NCBI GenBank assembly: GCA_964508765.1
Contig: CAZDVD010000002.1
Span: 90,063 to 154,062 of the forward strand
Source: JABMPR01 sp964508765
Lineage (GTDB): Bacteria; Fidelibacterota; UBA8477; JABMPR01
Length of the DNA stretch: 64,000 nucleotides
Reading direction: 5' to 3'
Shown here: positions 44,693 to 54,351 of the stretch, piece by piece
How the letters are laid out: every line of letters starts with the position of its first letter
Numbering within the stretch: the first letter of the stretch is position 1
Notes under the pieces: generated by a model
Database searches by the model: none
Told to the model about the DNA's origin: nothing
Seen by the model: the letters and a program-made list of their open reading frames with translations, nothing else
Translations under genes and position numbers: made by a program

Positions 44693-45601
44693 ATGCCGCA
44701 TTCAGAAAACTACCTTCAGGATTTCCTGAACTATCTGAGAATAGAACGCAATCTGGCTAAAAACACCCAGCAAGCCTATTTGGATGATCTTGCGGATTTC
44801 TGGGCGTTTTTAACTTCACTGGAAATTGGTTCACCTGGAGAAGTAGATCATCAGATTCTTACCGACTATGCGCGCGTTCTCAAGAAACGTAAGATGGCTG
44901 AGACCAGTGTGGCTCGTCACTTTTCATCTCTCCGAGCTTATTATAAATTTTTAGTCATGGAAGGTCACCTCTCTGAGGATCCCACCCAGTTTCTGGATTC
45001 GCCCAAGCTGCCTGCCAGTCTCCCCAAAATTTTGAATATTGAAGATATTGAACTGCTATTGGATACCATCAATACTGAGACGCCCCTGGGTTTGCGGGAC
45101 AGAGCCATGTTTGAGCTCATGTATGCGGCAGGGATGCGAGTTTCTGAAATCTGCAATATGACCATGGAACAAATTCTCATTGATGATGACCTCATCCTTA
45201 TCCGTGGGAAGGGCAATAAGGAAAGAATCGTTCCCTTAGGGGGGGAAGCCAAGAAGTGGCTCATCGAGTACATCGAACATGGGCGGCCTTCTCTGGAAAA
45301 GGGATATTTCAATGAGGGCATTCTCTTTCTAAATAACAAGGGGAAACAACTACAACGCAAGGGCATCTGGTTTGTTCTTAAAAAGCTGGCTGAAAAGGCA
45401 GACCTCCGCAAACCTGTCAGTCCGCATACTTTTCGCCATTCCTTTGCCACTCATTTGCTGGAGGGCGGAGCTGATCTCCGAATTGTCCAGGAAATGCTGG
45501 GTCATGTTGATATTTCAACGACACAGATATACACGCATCTCGATAGTTCTTATCTAAAGGAAGTCCATAGCAGTTTTCACCCCAGGGCACATCGTAAATA
45601 G
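44693..45601 (+). CDS. Tyrosine site-specific recombinase of the XerC/XerD type
   Basis: The ATG at 44693 gives 302 residues, the usual Xer length; the frame is open farther upstream but runs into the repeat block. The N-terminal SAM-like domain (about 5-95) is followed by the catalytic domain with Arg149 (A-A-G-M-R-V-S-E), Lys173, His245 and Arg248 (H-T-F-R-H), His271 and Tyr280 (Q-I-Y-T-H). All catalytic residues are present. It probably resolves chromosome dimers at dif. No dif site was recognised. It cannot be told whether this is XerC or XerD. Confidence 0.93.
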   Translation: MPHSENYLQDFLNYLRIERNLAKNTQQAYLDDLADFWAFLTSLEIGSPGEVDHQILTDYARVLKKRKMAETSVARHFSSLRAYYKFLVMEGHLSEDPTQFLDSPKLPASLPKILNIEDIELLLDTINTETPLGLRDRAMFELMYAAGMRVSEICNMTMEQILIDDDLILIRGKGNKERIVPLGGEAKKWLIEYIEHGRPSLEKGYFNEGILFLNNKGKQLQRKGIWFVLKKLAEKADLRKPVSPHTFRHSFATHLLEGGADLRIVQEMLGHVDISTTQIYTHLDSSYLKEVHSSFHPRAHRK

Positions 45602-45691
45602 CAGAAAATCCCCGGAATCGTCCATTTTGTATCTCCATTCAGGCGATTCTAATCCGTTGGTAGCTTGCAACTTCTCGTTTAATTTGCGTCT

Positions 45692-46924
45692 ATGAACCTG
45701 ACAAATACTTTCTACACAGAATGGGATTATGAATCCATTGGGGAGCGACATCTTCCTGAAAATGAATATCGTAACGCATTTGAAATTGACCGCGACAGAA
45801 TCATTCATTCCACTGCATTTCGTCGGCTCCAGGGGAAAACCCAGGTATATGTGACGGGGCAATCAGATCAATACCGAACCCGACTGACCCACTCTATCGA
45901 AGTTGCTCAGATAGGTCGCTCTATTGTGAATTATCTGAATCGCAGTTCTGGCATGCTCACATTGGAGTATGAGATTGACTCAGCTCTGGTGGAGGCCGCC
46001 TGTCTGGCACATGACCTGGGAAACCCACCCATCGGTCATAAGGGAGAGTCTCGCTTAAATGAACTCATGGATCCCTGGGGTGGTTTTGAGGGCAATGCCC
46101 AGTCACTGCGCATCCTGACAGATATCGTCAGAGGTGACAAGCGTTCATATGCCAATGCCGGGATGCGGGCTACCCGGGCTTGTCTGGATGGCATTTTGAA
46201 ATATAAGATTGTGGGCAAGGAAAACACAGCGAAAGGTGCGAAATTCCTTTATCCTGATCAGCAGGAGATTCTATCTTGGGTCCACAATGACCAGCGCCTG
46301 GACGAATTAGCTCAAAATGGAACCCAGATTAGACCCATTGAATGTGCCATTATGGATCTTTCAGATGAAATTGCATATACCACCTCAGATTTATTCGATG
46401 GAGTCAAGCAGAGCTTGTTGACCCCTGAGCAGGTTGAGGACTTCTGGAGAAATCAGTATCCTGATGCCAGTCAGAAAATCAGAGAAGAGGTGGATCAGGT
46501 ACTGAGGAATCAGTTCCCCATGTCGCGTTTTATTGCCGGTCTCATCGGTCGCTGGATTTACTCCATATCTATTGAAAAAATTGATGAACCGTTCATCAAT
46601 ATCCCCAGATACAAATACGGTTTGAAGATGGACGAGGAATCGCATTCAGAATTGATGGCTTTGAGGTCTTTGAATTACAATTTGATTTATAATTCAGATT
46701 ATGTAAAACTTCCAGAATCAAAGGGAGTGGAGATTCTCGAAGAATTATTTCTTTATTATCGGGATGTTGTTTTTGAGAGGCAACCCGTTCTGGAGCATTT
46801 GCCTCTACCTGGAGGAATAGCAGGTGATTTTGATGAAAATCAGAAAATGCGTATGATTTGTGATTTTGTCGCAGGTATGACCGATAACCATGCGATTCGA
46901 TTACATGCCACTCTTAAAGCGTGA
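45692..46924 (+). CDS. dgt: Deoxyguanosinetriphosphate triphosphohydrolase-like protein (HD domain)
   Basis: The 410-residue protein has the dNTPase signatures: R-D-R-I-I-H-S-T-A-F-R-R-L-Q-G-K-T-Q-V near 30, T-R-L-T-H-S-I-E-V-A near 65, and the HD pair in C-L-A-H-D-L-G-N-P-P-I-G-H near 108. It cleaves dNTPs to deoxynucleosides and triphosphate. The end overlaps the convergent coaE gene by 11 bases. It neighbours the nucleotide-salvage run on the other strand, consistent with dNTP-pool control. Confidence 0.92.
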   Translation: MNLTNTFYTEWDYESIGERHLPENEYRNAFEIDRDRIIHSTAFRRLQGKTQVYVTGQSDQYRTRLTHSIEVAQIGRSIVNYLNRSSGMLTLEYEIDSALVEAACLAHDLGNPPIGHKGESRLNELMDPWGGFEGNAQSLRILTDIVRGDKRSYANAGMRATRACLDGILKYKIVGKENTAKGAKFLYPDQQEILSWVHNDQRLDELAQNGTQIRPIECAIMDLSDEIAYTTSDLFDGVKQSLLTPEQVEDFWRNQYPDASQKIREEVDQVLRNQFPMSRFIAGLIGRWIYSISIEKIDEPFINIPRYKYGLKMDEESHSELMALRSLNYNLIYNSDYVKLPESKGVEILEELFLYYRDVVFERQPVLEHLPLPGGIAGDFDENQKMRMICDFVAGMTDNHAIRLHATLKA

Positions 46925-47507
46925 GTCCTTTGTAAAACGTATCCACCTTTTCCAGCAGCTCAGCCAGGCTGCCATCATTGTCGATGACATAATCTGCTCT
47001 GCGAATTTTCTCTTCGATGGGCATTTGGAGTGCATCGCGTCGTTCAAAATCAAACCTGGAAATACTACTACGCCGTTCGACTCGCCCCTCACGGAACATG
47101 CGCTTAGCTACAATAACCAACACCCCATCGGTGATGCTGTCAGCATGGGCTTCAAATAGCAGTGGGGCATCCACAACAAATAATAATTTCCCCTGAGACC
47201 TTGCAATCTCGATGCGGTCCAGCGTGATTCTACGAACTTCGGGGTGAATGAGATGATTCAGAAAGAGCTGATCATCCCTGGAACTAAAGGCACGTTCTGC
47301 CAGAATATGTTTTTGGAGAATACCAGTTTCATTGAGGATATCTGTACCAAATCGCTGAGCCAGACTGGCCAGAATTTCAGGATCATTTCTGAGGATTTCT
47401 TTTGCCAGAGGATCGGAGTGGGAAACGACGGCTCCGTGATGGGCAAGACGATCGCTGATCGTGCTTTTACCCGAACCGATATTACCGGTAACCCCTAAGA
47501 CATACAT
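46914..47507 (-). CDS. coaE: Dephospho-CoA kinase
   Basis: The 197-residue protein has the P-loop G-N-I-G-S-G-K-S-T at 8-16, a V-D-A-P-L-L-F-E-A segment near 112, and the A-D-Y-V-I-D-N-D-G-S motif near 176, matching CoaE. It phosphorylates dephospho-CoA in the last step of CoA synthesis. It begins 2 bases after adk on the same strand and ends overlapping dgt convergently. Confidence 0.95.
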   Translation of the reverse strand: MYVLGVTGNIGSGKSTISDRLAHHGAVVSHSDPLAKEILRNDPEILASLAQRFGTDILNETGILQKHILAERAFSSRDDQLFLNHLIHPEVRRITLDRIEIARSQGKLLFVVDAPLLFEAHADSITDGVLVIVAKRMFREGRVERRSSISRFDFERRDALQMPIEEKIRRADYVIDNDGSLAELLEKVDTFYKGLTL

Positions 47508-47509
47508 GT

Positions 47510-48151
47510 CTATTTTAATACGGCAAAGATACGTTGATAAATATCCTGCATATCTCCAGTACCATCTATATGTCTTACAACACCTTGAGGTTGATAATGA
47601 TCAATGATCGGTTTTGTTTGCTTTTTGTAGACTTCAAGTCGATTGACCACTGTTTCCTCAGTATCATCTGAACGATGAATCAAGGGGCTGCCATCATGAT
47701 CACAGATTCCTTCCACTGTAGGTGGATTAAAAACCAGGTTATAAATATGTCCACATTCAGAGCAACTTCTTCTGGCTGTGAGTCGACGAACCAATTCTGA
47801 ATCGGGTACTTCAAGAACGAGTATATGGTCGAGAGCCAGTTCTTTATCAATCAATAGTTGGTCCAGCCCTTTGGCTTGAGTGCAGGTTCGAGGAAAGCCA
47901 TCCAGGATATAACCGGGATTGAGCTCAGGTTTTTCAAATTCTTTTGCGACCATACCGAGGATGACTTCGTCAGGTACCAGGTCACCATTATCCATGAATG
48001 TCTGAGCTGCTTGACCTAAGGGGGTGTTCTGCTTACGGTTTTCACGTAACAAATCACCAGTGGATAGCTGTATGATATGAAAATCTTTTACAATGAGTTT
48101 AGCTTGTGTTCCCTTGCCAGCGCCGGGAGGTCCTAAAATAATGATACGCAT
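47510..48151 (-). CDS. adk: Adenylate kinase with zinc-type LID
   Basis: The 213-residue protein has the P-loop G-P-P-G-A-G-K-G-T at 7-15, D-G-F-P-R-T near 84 and a long LID carrying C-x-x-C and, 16 residues on, C-D-H-D, so a Cys3-Asp zinc site as in Bacillus-type enzymes. It balances AMP, ADP and ATP. coaE follows directly. The upstream neighbour is a nucleoside transporter, so this run handles nucleotide supply. Confidence 0.96.
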   Translation of the reverse strand: MRIIILGPPGAGKGTQAKLIVKDFHIIQLSTGDLLRENRKQNTPLGQAAQTFMDNGDLVPDEVILGMVAKEFEKPELNPGYILDGFPRTCTQAKGLDQLLIDKELALDHILVLEVPDSELVRRLTARRSCSECGHIYNLVFNPPTVEGICDHDGSPLIHRSDDTEETVVNRLEVYKKQTKPIIDHYQPQGVVRHIDGTGDMQDIYQRIFAVLK

Positions 48152-48195
48152 GTCAGTGTTTTCTCCGTTTATATAAGATTTAATAAATTTTGTGC

Positions 48196-49413
48196 CTAAA
48201 TCATTATTCCTGCAACTGTAGCAGTTAACCAGGAAGCCAGGGCGCCACCGATCATTGCCTTAAAGGCAACTTTAGACAGATCACCGCGTCGTTCTGGGGC
48301 AAGAGCACCAATTCCACCAATCTGGATACCAATGGAAGAAAAGTTAGCAAATCCACATAGGGCATAGGAACTGATGATCAATGATTTCTCATCGATTTGC
48401 CCCATGACCTCCTGGAGATGGCTATAAGCAATGAGCTCTGTGAGAACGATCTTCTCACCCATGAGTTGTCCCACCAGGGTGACATCAGCCCAGGGAACTC
48501 CCATGAGAAAGGCCAGTGGGGAGAATATCCATCCTAATATTTGCTGGATACTCAGGCCAACCATTCCCAGTGCAAAATTGGCAGCAGCCACCAGGGCAAC
48601 TATGGCGATGAGCATGGCACCTACATTGGCAGCAAGACGCATCCCATCCGAAGTCCCATTGGCAATGGATTCCATAATATTGCCTTGAGCTTTTGGGATA
48701 TCCACCATTTTATCACCTGCCGTTGGCGAGTCCTCAACTTCAGGATAAATGATTTTGGCCAGAACCAAAGCGGCTGGGGCACTCATTACTGAGGCAGCCA
48801 TGAGGTGTCCGGCTATATTGGGAATGTCCGTGAGCCACTTGGCATAAATCGCCAACACGCCTCCCGCCATGGTCGCAAATCCACCCGTCATAACAGCCAT
48901 AAATTCACTCTTGGTCATGGTTTTGACAAAGGGTCGAATTACCAGGGGAGCTTCTGTTTGACCTACAAAGATATTTGCGGAACACGAAAGGGTCTCGGCA
49001 CCACTGGTTCGCATGGTTTTCTGCATGCCCTTGGCAATGTATTTGACCACCCACTGCATAATTCCAAAGTGATAAAGGATGGCCATAAAAGCTGAGAAGA
49101 AAATGATGGTGGGCAGGATCTGGAAAGCGAAGAAGAATCCCAGACTATTCTCCTGGCCGGGACTGATGGCCAGCGCTCCAAAAAGGAAGGTTGCGCCCTC
49201 GTCCGAAAAGGACAACAGTTTGCTGATGACTTTGTCCAAAAACATGAATATAGGTTTGCCAATGGGTGTTGCCAGAATGAAAATAGCAAAAGCAATCTGG
49301 AGCCCCAGTCCCCAGTAAACCACACGATAATTGATGGCTTTACGATTGTTTGACATGAGAAAGGCGATACCCAGAATGGCCGCAATGCCCAGAAATCCTA
49401 TAAATCTTTGCAT
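48196..49413 (-). CDS. Concentrative nucleoside transporter (CNT/NupC family)
   Basis: The 405-residue protein is hydrophobic throughout with roughly ten helices. Conserved CNT motifs are G-Q-T-E-A-P-L-V-I-R-P near 149, G-G-F-A-T-M-A-G-G near 176, and C-G-F-A-N-F-S-S-I-G-I-Q-I-G-G near 350. It imports nucleosides by cation symport. The salvage genes tdk and cdd lie immediately upstream on the same strand, matching the expected substrates thymidine and cytidine. AAAGGAAT precedes the ATG. Confidence 0.94.
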   Translation of the reverse strand: MQRFIGFLGIAAILGIAFLMSNNRKAINYRVVYWGLGLQIAFAIFILATPIGKPIFMFLDKVISKLLSFSDEGATFLFGALAISPGQENSLGFFFAFQILPTIIFFSAFMAILYHFGIMQWVVKYIAKGMQKTMRTSGAETLSCSANIFVGQTEAPLVIRPFVKTMTKSEFMAVMTGGFATMAGGVLAIYAKWLTDIPNIAGHLMAASVMSAPAALVLAKIIYPEVEDSPTAGDKMVDIPKAQGNIMESIANGTSDGMRLAANVGAMLIAIVALVAAANFALGMVGLSIQQILGWIFSPLAFLMGVPWADVTLVGQLMGEKIVLTELIAYSHLQEVMGQIDEKSLIISSYALCGFANFSSIGIQIGGIGALAPERRGDLSKVAFKAMIGGALASWLTATVAGIMI

Positions 49414-49416
49414 GGT

Positions 49417-49980
49417 CTATTCCTTTGGTTGTTCATAACAGTTACGACATCTCGCTTCATAGGCTTCAGCCTCGCCCACCAGAATCTGGTCGCCAGTATT
49501 GTTCAATCGTTGAGTGAAACCGGCAGGGTTACCACAGATGACACATATTGCCAGCTTCTTGGTAACATATTCAGCATCAATAATAAGCTCTGGCATGGAA
49601 CCAAATGCTTTGGCCCTATAATCTTTTTCAAGACCAGCCACAATCACACGTTTTTTCTGTTTGGCCAGGGTGCGACAGACTTCAACAATTTCATCATCGA
49701 AAAATTGGGCTTCATCGATTCCCACAACCTGGACATGTTTCGCCAGAGGTAAGATATCTTTAGCAGATTTTACCGTGGTTGACTCTAACTGTTGTTGGCT
49801 ATGAGATACAATATGATCTTCACTAAATCGATTATCAATATCCGGTTTAAATATGGCAACATGCTGGCGAGCGATCTGTGCTCGTCGGAGTCTTCGAATG
49901 AGTTCCTCGGTTTTGCCACTAAACATGGATCCGGTAATGACTTCAATCCAACCGCTGTGATGGGGCGTTAAATGCTCCAT
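49417..49980 (-). CDS. tdk: Thymidine kinase
   Basis: The 187-residue protein has the P-loop G-S-M-F-S-G-K-T-E near 17, D-E-A-Q-F-F near 90, and the zinc-ribbon cysteines C-V-I-C and C-R-N-C near the C-terminus, as in type II thymidine kinases. It converts thymidine to dTMP. It ends 4 bases before the nucleoside transporter gene. Confidence 0.96.
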   Translation of the reverse strand: MEHLTPHHSGWIEVITGSMFSGKTEELIRRLRRAQIARQHVAIFKPDIDNRFSEDHIVSHSQQQLESTTVKSAKDILPLAKHVQVVGIDEAQFFDDEIVEVCRTLAKQKKRVIVAGLEKDYRAKAFGSMPELIIDAEYVTKKLAICVICGNPAGFTQRLNNTGDQILVGEAEAYEARCRNCYEQPKE

Positions 49981-50021
49981 AACCTAATAATCTCCTGAAT
50001 ATTTAAATTTGAATCAGGTTG

Positions 50022-50408
50022 TTACGAACCTAGATCCTGTTGACCAAAAGCACGTGGTAACAATTCTGAAGCGCTTGTTTCTTGACAAACACCAGATTCA
50101 TCGACCAATGTAATGGGAATATCCCCGCATAATTCCCAGATAACCTGACGACAGGCACCGCAGGGGCTGACCCCATTCTCTGTGGCTACCACGAGATGTG
50201 TAAATTCTTTTTCACCTGCAGCAATAGCTGAGAAAAGGGCGGTGCGCTCAGCACACATGGTAAGACTATAACTGGCATTCTCCACATTGCAGCCCTGGAA
50301 AATTTTCCCAGAAGATGTCCCTACGGCTGCCCCGACATGGAAGTCTGAATAAATCGCATAGGCGTTTTTTCGGGCATTCCTTGCGGCTTCAATAAGTTTG
50401 CTTTGCAT
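50022..50408 (-). CDS. cdd: Cytidine deaminase
   Basis: The 128-residue protein has F-H-V-G-A-A-V near 23, the zinc/catalytic C-A-E in M-C-A-E-R-T near 52, and P-C-G-A-C-R-Q near 81, the complete signature of short homotetrameric Cdd. It deaminates cytidine and deoxycytidine. Its ATG shares a base with the stop of the rhomboid gene. Confidence 0.96.
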   Translation of the reverse strand: MQSKLIEAARNARKNAYAIYSDFHVGAAVGTSSGKIFQGCNVENASYSLTMCAERTALFSAIAAGEKEFTHLVVATENGVSPCGACRQVIWELCGDIPITLVDESGVCQETSASELLPRAFGQQDLGS

Positions 50409-51046
50409 TATGAATTCCTGCTTAGTCGATATTTGTGGTAAATGCTGTAAACAACCAGCCCAATAACAAATCCACCGATGTGTGCAATATAAGCAGTAGT
50501 ACCTTGAGGTGTCAGTATTTCGAATAAAAATTGTGAAGCAATCCAGATACCAATGAACCAGACTGCCCGAATTTCCAGAAAGAAAACAAAGAGCGTCCAG
50601 GTCAGGATTTTTGCCTTGGGATATCGAAGAGCGTAAGCAGCCAGGACACCTGAAATGGCACCTGAGGCTCCAATGAGCAAACCGGGACTGTTGGCACCAA
50701 AATAGGGATCAAAGTAGACTTCGAACAAGGCCGCTCCTGCCCCACAGGTGAGATAAAAGAAGAGAAAGAATCTTCGTCCCATTGAGCCTTCCATATTGTC
50801 ACCGAAAATGTAGAGGAAGAGCATGTTGAATATGAGATGGCTCCAGCTGCCGTGGAGAAATTGGTGTAGGATGAGACTGGGGAAAGCCTGCAAAGGATTG
50901 GAAAGAAACAAATCTTTGGAGAACACAAAGCCATCAAAACTGAAGATGTACTCCAGCAGGTAAAAGACAACATTGATGATGATGAGCCCATAGGTGAGGA
51001 GGGGTTTGCGCAAGGCTGGATTTGTATCCTTGAGGGGAATAAACAT
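50408..51046 (-). CDS. Rhomboid-family intramembrane serine protease
   Basis: The 212-residue protein has six hydrophobic segments, the catalytic Ser128 in G-A-S-G-A-I-S-G and His189 in A-H-I-G-G-F-V-I-G. The H-x-x-x-H-x-x-x-N-like segment (H-G-S-W-S-H-L-I-F-N) at 65-74 is the usual structural region. It cleaves within membrane helices; its substrate is unknown. It lies between cdd and the M23 peptidase gene with near-zero spacing, so all three are co-transcribed. Confidence 0.94.
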   Translation of the reverse strand: MFIPLKDTNPALRKPLLTYGLIIINVVFYLLEYIFSFDGFVFSKDLFLSNPLQAFPSLILHQFLHGSWSHLIFNMLFLYIFGDNMEGSMGRRFFLFFYLTCGAGAALFEVYFDPYFGANSPGLLIGASGAISGVLAAYALRYPKAKILTWTLFVFFLEIRAVWFIGIWIASQFLFEILTPQGTTAYIAHIGGFVIGLVVYSIYHKYRLSRNS

Positions 51047-51047
51047 A

Positions 51048-53186
51048 TCAGGATTTTACAGAGAATGGATGGCTATATTCTGTCACATTTCCAGACCCAT
51101 CACGAATCGAAAATTCGAAAATATGTTGTCCAGCGCCCAGTCTTCCAGGAATGTGGAAAGAGAGTTCCTGTCTTAGGGGATTGTAATCTGGAAAGAAAAG
51201 AGTGCCATCCAAAGTGGCCCTGATGCCAGTTCTCGGGTAGGAAACAACCTTTGTGTCCTCGTGGATTTTGAATACCACGCGCTCTCCACGACGAACCCTC
51301 GCATATGGCTTCAGGGGCTTAACCGTGGGGGGAGTAAGGTCTTTCAGGAGGAAGAATGAACCACTTTCAGGGATATCAATCACAAACTGTTCTGCTGAAT
51401 CTGGTGCAATTTGACGCTCCCAGGCTTTCTTTTTTCCAGGGGAGAAAATGGCCAGAGCGGAATTTTGGTTCTGATTTAAGAAGGAAAGTCGGCCTGAAAA
51501 TTCACTCACTCCTGTATGCAGGAGATTAATCTTAACCCCCATAACGGGTTGATTATTAAACAGGGCGATAGTTGTATCGATTTTTAGATAGAGCTCTGAA
51601 TCACCTCTGTTTTTTGCTCTCACTTCAGCATCAATCAGATCGAGTTTGAATGTCTTAAGCTGACCGGTGGTCAAATGTTCCATGGGATTGAGGGGGAGGA
51701 AAGCCATCACTTTTGATCCTGAAACAAAGTCAATATTCTCCGCTTGAGCAGCTAGATTAAGTGAGATGATATCACTTTCAACACTTCTGGATGTTGTCTG
51801 AATCAGTTCTCCTGAGAGTTGGGTGTCCTTGGCGGTCAGCAAATACGCCAGAGGGAAAATAAATGGATTACCGCTCTCAATGCGGAGTACAAATCCATCT
51901 CCCTTCCTTCTCCAGCTATACTCTAGTTCAGGATTCCCCTCGTTTTGGGGTGGTATGATCCACTTGATCTGGCCCCCGGCAGCCCCAAGAGCTCGAACAC
52001 CTGAACTGAGGTTCTGTGTCCCTAGGACCCAGGAGGTAGAGGTCAATCTGTAGAGTGTCTCAGATATGGGAAGATAGGTATTATTGCCTGTATAGAATTG
52101 GATATTTTCATAGCCATTCTCAGGGAAATGTCGAGTGATAATATAATTTTCACCATCCAATTTGATGTCCCACCTGGCTGGTACCTGTTCGTGAAAAATG
52201 AGATGCTTACTGGTTGTGTTGCCATTTACATCCGCTACGTTTACCTCGAGGTCTGATAGACCTGCTGGATGAATGATACCGCTTAATAATTCAGGGACAA
52301 ATGGGGCGGCTTCGCTTGTATCGGCATTGTACATGGACATGAAGCGCCAACCGCGCTTACCCTTAACCCCAGGATATACTTTGTCCACATCATCGGTAAG
52401 TTGCCTGGAAACCTGGTCGAACTCTCTCTCAAAAAGGATCGAATCATTTACCTGAATCTCTGCCCGATAGATATTGTATTTATTGTAAGTTCCATCGGCT
52501 CGATCGTGGGTGTTGATGGCAACTCTGAATGGGCCAGTTGTTGATACTGTTTTGATATCCTCACCCATGTCAAAAACAACAGGGTGCAAACTTCCATTTA
52601 TACGACTATCAGAACCCACAGGTATAAGCATGATTTCATCTAGAACCGGGGCTTTGTGGTCTTTAATCCCAGAGTAGAAGAACTGTGGATTGTTAACCTG
52701 ACCCAGAGTGTCCCTGATTTCAAAATGGAGATGGGGATGTTCAGTCCCGGATGTGCCACTATAGCCGATGACAGATCCTGCTCTCACAGGATATTGTTCA
52801 GGAGTGAATTTCAAACGTAGAGAATATTTATCGCGATTTAATTGTTCAGAGCGGATCAGATTCTCAATGATGGGGTTGAATTGTTCGAGATGACCATAAA
52901 CGGCAACATTCCCATCGTTCAATCTAAGCCATAACCCTCTGCCATACCCATTGTAGCCGACGACAATCTGCTCGATGTAACCATCGGCTATGGCCAGGCA
53001 GGGTACTTCCATTTCTCCCCAGGTTTTAATATCAATACCTGCATGGAGATGACCGGATCGGTATTCAGCAAAGGTTGCTGATAAACTTTGAGACGCTCGG
53101 ATTGGCCAACGATAGTTCTGGCCCAACAGGAGAGAACTCAAAAGCAGTATTGAAAGGATGTTTCGAAACATGGTGCATAAATTCAT
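51048..53186 (-). CDS. Exported M23-family metallopeptidase with long C-terminal region
   Basis: The 712-residue protein has a signal peptide (1-22), then an M23 peptidoglycan-hydrolase domain within 25-160: His48 and Asp52 in H-A-G-I-D, Y-G-H-L near 97, and the H-x-H pair (His152, His154) in H-P-H-L-H-F-E. The remaining 550 residues are beta-rich and unlike classical M23 enzymes. It probably trims peptidoglycan cross-links or acts as a cell-wall factor. It heads the run rhomboid-cdd. No coiled-coil of the EnvC/NlpD type is seen. Confidence 0.9.
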   Translation of the reverse strand: MNLCTMFRNILSILLLSSLLLGQNYRWPIRASQSLSATFAEYRSGHLHAGIDIKTWGEMEVPCLAIADGYIEQIVVGYNGYGRGLWLRLNDGNVAVYGHLEQFNPIIENLIRSEQLNRDKYSLRLKFTPEQYPVRAGSVIGYSGTSGTEHPHLHFEIRDTLGQVNNPQFFYSGIKDHKAPVLDEIMLIPVGSDSRINGSLHPVVFDMGEDIKTVSTTGPFRVAINTHDRADGTYNKYNIYRAEIQVNDSILFEREFDQVSRQLTDDVDKVYPGVKGKRGWRFMSMYNADTSEAAPFVPELLSGIIHPAGLSDLEVNVADVNGNTTSKHLIFHEQVPARWDIKLDGENYIITRHFPENGYENIQFYTGNNTYLPISETLYRLTSTSWVLGTQNLSSGVRALGAAGGQIKWIIPPQNEGNPELEYSWRRKGDGFVLRIESGNPFIFPLAYLLTAKDTQLSGELIQTTSRSVESDIISLNLAAQAENIDFVSGSKVMAFLPLNPMEHLTTGQLKTFKLDLIDAEVRAKNRGDSELYLKIDTTIALFNNQPVMGVKINLLHTGVSEFSGRLSFLNQNQNSALAIFSPGKKKAWERQIAPDSAEQFVIDIPESGSFFLLKDLTPPTVKPLKPYARVRRGERVVFKIHEDTKVVSYPRTGIRATLDGTLFFPDYNPLRQELSFHIPGRLGAGQHIFEFSIRDGSGNVTEYSHPFSVKS

Positions 53187-53282
53187 TTTTCTTTCAGACG
53201 ATGCAATGATTATTCAGGGAGGTGAGGATTTAATAAATAGGTCATTGATTCTGAAGGAGATTTCAGTTAAATCATTGATCTT

Positions 53283-53771
53283 ATGAGACTATTAAAATCA
53301 AAACAGACCGTGGCAGAAACTCCCTATAGTTTTCAGGAAAGATTCCAGAATATCCAGCGCATAGCAATTATTTATCCGCAGAAAATTACTTGGCTCAGAA
53401 TTGCCCGTTACGCGCTTCAACGGATGTACAATTTACCGGAGCAATTCGAGTACATGCTCTTGGTGCCAGAAGCTGATACTGAGTTATCCTTAGATATTCA
53501 ACACCAGTACTATAATATGAATTATGAACCCAACGCAGATGAGCGAATGCAGATTCAGAACAGCATGGTAGCCTTCAATCCAGATATTCTGCTTCAGTTA
53601 GAACCACTGCCTGGAGATTGCCTCTTGAAATTGATCAAGCAGTTGAATATTTCACTTAAAATTGGGTTTGGTGATGAAAATTCAGGTTTGAATGTTATCT
53701 ACTCTCAAAACGAGAGTGGCTTCTACGAAAAGAATATTTTAAATCTGATTGCTCTATTAGAGTTGAAGTAA
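53283..53771 (+). CDS. Uncharacterised 162-residue cytosolic protein
   Basis: No signal peptide or membrane helix is present. The sequence alternates helix and strand (I-A-I-I-Y-P-Q-K, F-N-P-D-I-L-L-Q-L-E, L-K-I-G-F-G-D), resembling the N-terminal Rossmann-like half of heptosyltransferase/GT9-type proteins or the small DUF6913-like proteins in Bacteroidetes; neither is secure. It is divergent from the M23 gene and convergent with the DksA-like gene. Confidence 0.6.
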   Translation: MRLLKSKQTVAETPYSFQERFQNIQRIAIIYPQKITWLRIARYALQRMYNLPEQFEYMLLVPEADTELSLDIQHQYYNMNYEPNADERMQIQNSMVAFNPDILLQLEPLPGDCLLKLIKQLNISLKIGFGDENSGLNVIYSQNESGFYEKNILNLIALLELK

Positions 53772-53789
53772 AGAAGTGATTTAGCGCAC

Positions 53790-54185
53790 TTACTGATTGT
53801 GATTGCGCTGATTCTGAGTCTCTTTACATGAGACGTGGTATTTAGCAATGGGTACTGCAACTAAACGACCCTCTTCGATCAGATCCCCACAGATAATACA
53901 TACACCATAGGTCTCTTCATCGACACGAGCAAGAGCTTCATCAACATCACTTAAGTACTTTGCCTGGCGATGGGCGAACAAACTGGTTTTTTCTCTTTCA
54001 GCCATGTCAGTCCCAACGTCAGCCATATGATAGGTAGCAGATGACAATTCACCAGCGCCTTCAGTAATCGTTTTATTGAGTTCACTTTTTTGATAATCAA
54101 GGTCCTCAGCGATACGATTGCGCTCATCCATAAGGAGTTCTCTAAACTTCTTAAGTGTGGTTTTGTTGTACTTTTTAGCTGCCAT
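53790..54185 (-). CDS. DksA/TraR-family zinc-finger protein
   Basis: The 131-residue protein has an N-terminal coiled coil, a conserved A-E-R-E-K-T motif near 73, and a C-terminal zinc finger C-I-I-C ... H-V-S-C, in which one of the usual four cysteines is a histidine. Such proteins bind in the RNA polymerase secondary channel to modulate transcription, often with ppGpp. It is divergent from the zinc-ribbon gene at 54352. The coiled-coil tip motif is not clear enough to say DksA proper. Confidence 0.87.
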   Translation of the reverse strand: MAAKKYNKTTLKKFRELLMDERNRIAEDLDYQKSELNKTITEGAGELSSATYHMADVGTDMAEREKTSLFAHRQAKYLSDVDEALARVDEETYGVCIICGDLIEEGRLVAVPIAKYHVSCKETQNQRNHNQ

Positions 54186-54351
54186 TTTTACCTTTTAGAT
54201 ATTGCTTTAATTGTTGCAATATATCGTCTGCGCATGATTTTCCTAGCAAATTTAGCGCTTTAAAAACCTCTTGGCACCCCCTATGTCCCCGACTACATTT
54301 GCGCGCTTTTATGAACCGGCTATTAATCATAATATTAAATGTGAGGGTATA

